A stretch of DNA of 64,000 bases from Lepidodermella squamata (taxonomy: Eukaryota > Gastrotricha): positions 2,232,001 through 2,296,000 of the forward strand of contig JBLDXI010000029.1 in the NCBI GenBank assembly GCA_047495785.1, in the 5' to 3' direction. The notes beneath the pieces are model-generated. The model was given only the letters and a program-made list of their open reading frames with translations. It did not search any database and was not told where the DNA came from. Positions 63,170 to 64,000 of the stretch are shown here, piece by piece; positions within the stretch are counted from its first letter, which is position 1, and every line of letters starts with the position of its first letter. Position numbers and translations under genes: made by a program.

Positions 63170-63448
63170 ACGCGACCTTAATTTTTTGTTTTGATTATAA
63201 ACAAATCGTGATTATTTCTGATGGACTGATTTTAAGCTAAACTCGACCGAATAAATTTGTTGCATTTTTTGAACCAGTTTCTCCCCGCTACCTAATAATT
63301 ACTTTCGAGTATAACATGGAAAACTGACGAAGTAGTAATTAGCTCCAACACGCGCACGTGAGACTACATCAGGGTGAACAAGAGCGGCAATATAACTGTC
63401 ATGTTAACATCTGAGATTTATATCTGCTACATGAAATAGTTCCAAAAC
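63170..63448. other. Short spacer between tandem bestrophins
   Basis: 280 bp. The AATAAA of the first bestrophin lies at 63250, and a GAAATAG acceptor-like site lies 12 nt before the next ATG. The second gene therefore has little room for an independent promoter and could be co-transcribed. Confidence 0.45.
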
Positions 63449-64000
63449 ATGACTATTGAGTACACTAATGCTACCCATACAGCCAGGGCTTATGGATTTC
63501 TGCGATTGCTATTCCTCTGGCGAGGGTCTGTTTACAAATTGATTGCATTTGAGCTGTTTCTATACGTCACGATCAACTTCGCAATACTTACAATATACAC
63601 ATTTGTGTTGAATGATGCGCAGAGGGAGATTTACAGTTTATTCAGCCTTAAAATCGCGAAACTACAGAGTTACCTCCTGACACCGGCTATTTTCTGCCTC
63701 GGCCTTTTCATGCAAATCTGTTACCGGCGCTTTTGGACCAATTTCCAGCAGATACCCTGGCCGAATGGCTTTGCGTTCTACGTTGCAAGCTATGTGGAAG
63801 GTCGCGACGAGAGGAGCAGGAGACTGAAGCGGACCCTTGTCAGATACGCAGTTGCATCCATCGTTTTGACCTTGACATGCGTATCGCGACGGATCTATGT
63901 TATCTTTCCCGAATTAGAGTTCATGGTAGCTGCAGGGTTCCTAACTGACGATGAAGCGGAGCTGCTGAAAGATGTGAAAACTTCGCACAGGTTAGTAACA
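63449..64000 (+). CDS. Bestrophin-family anion channel 2 (partial, cut by window edge)
   Basis: The first exon runs from ATG 63449 to a CAG/GTTAGT donor at 63990/63991, and the gene continues beyond the window. The 180 residues present include MTIEYTNATHTARAYGFLRL, FLWRGSVYKLIAFELFLYVT, QQIPWPNGFAFYVASYVEGR and RLKRTLVRYAVASIVLTLTC, the N-terminal half of a bestrophin. Here the RT/LVRY junction is uninterrupted, whereas the first bestrophin has an intron at that point. In the neck, the residue aligned to human F84 is Leu and that aligned to I76 is Thr, with P77 and F80 kept. Head-to-tail with the first copy, it is a diverged tandem duplicate. Confidence 0.9.
   Translation, partial: MTIEYTNATHTARAYGFLRLLFLWRGSVYKLIAFELFLYVTINFAILTIYTFVLNDAQREIYSLFSLKIAKLQSYLLTPAIFCLGLFMQICYRRFWTNFQQIPWPNGFAFYVASYVEGRDERSRRLKRTLVRYAVASIVLTLTCVSRRIYVIFPELEFMVAAGFLTDDEAELLKDVKTSHRLVT

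Overview
The window is animal nuclear DNA. The genes are split by short GT-AG introns, many of them only 50-60 bp and AT-rich. They encode metazoan proteins: an Nkx6 homeobox factor, TOR kinase, bestrophins, an ELMO-domain protein and LRP-like receptors. Exons have moderate GC, while introns and spacers are AT-rich. Several start codons lie within 1-25 bases of an acceptor-like AG, and three minus-strand genes sit only 105-121 bp apart. Spliced-leader trans-splicing with operons is therefore plausible. A nematode is my first guess, but other compact trans-splicing animals (larvacean, rotifer, flatworm, tardigrade) are not excluded. All exon models were read by eye; the complete models close to a whole number of codons.

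Layout. 1-24 kb is a family of large type I receptors on the minus strand, built from YWTD beta-propellers and EGF modules. Copy A (3701 leftwards, running off the left edge) is nearly identical to the 5' part of copy C (23731-14065). Copy B (10408-5188) is a divergent paralogue. A small lectin-like gene of the mannose-6-phosphate receptor (MRH) type lies between B and C on the plus strand (11632-13168). B and C share a cytoplasmic FRNPxFG motif at the same distance from the membrane, which suggests endocytic receptors.

24-32 kb is a transposon graveyard: a broken hAT element, a palindromic MITE inside a decayed gene, a pogo-like MITE, and a 978-bp element with near-perfect inverted termini, a 3-bp target duplication and one intact gene for a CXC-type cysteine-rich protein. 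32.2-34.4 kb is the three-exon Nkx6 gene with a recognisable promoter. 34.4-37.4 kb is spacer with coding-like fragments.

37.4-44.1 kb on the minus strand holds, in transcription order, ELMOD (Arf/Arl GAP), ABHD4-like hydrolase and a NUF2-like kinetochore protein, spaced like an operon. NUF2 introns host an 8-bp-TSD hAT MITE and a Tigger/hAT chimera. 44.1-47.1 kb is spacer with a 673-bp TIR element. 47.1-57.8 kb is a complete seven-exon TOR kinase on the minus strand, with a Gln-rich insertion in its FRB domain. 59.2-60.3 kb is UDP-galactose 4-epimerase (plus). 61.5-64 kb is a tandem pair of bestrophins (plus) with altered pore and calcium-clasp residues, the second cut by the right edge.
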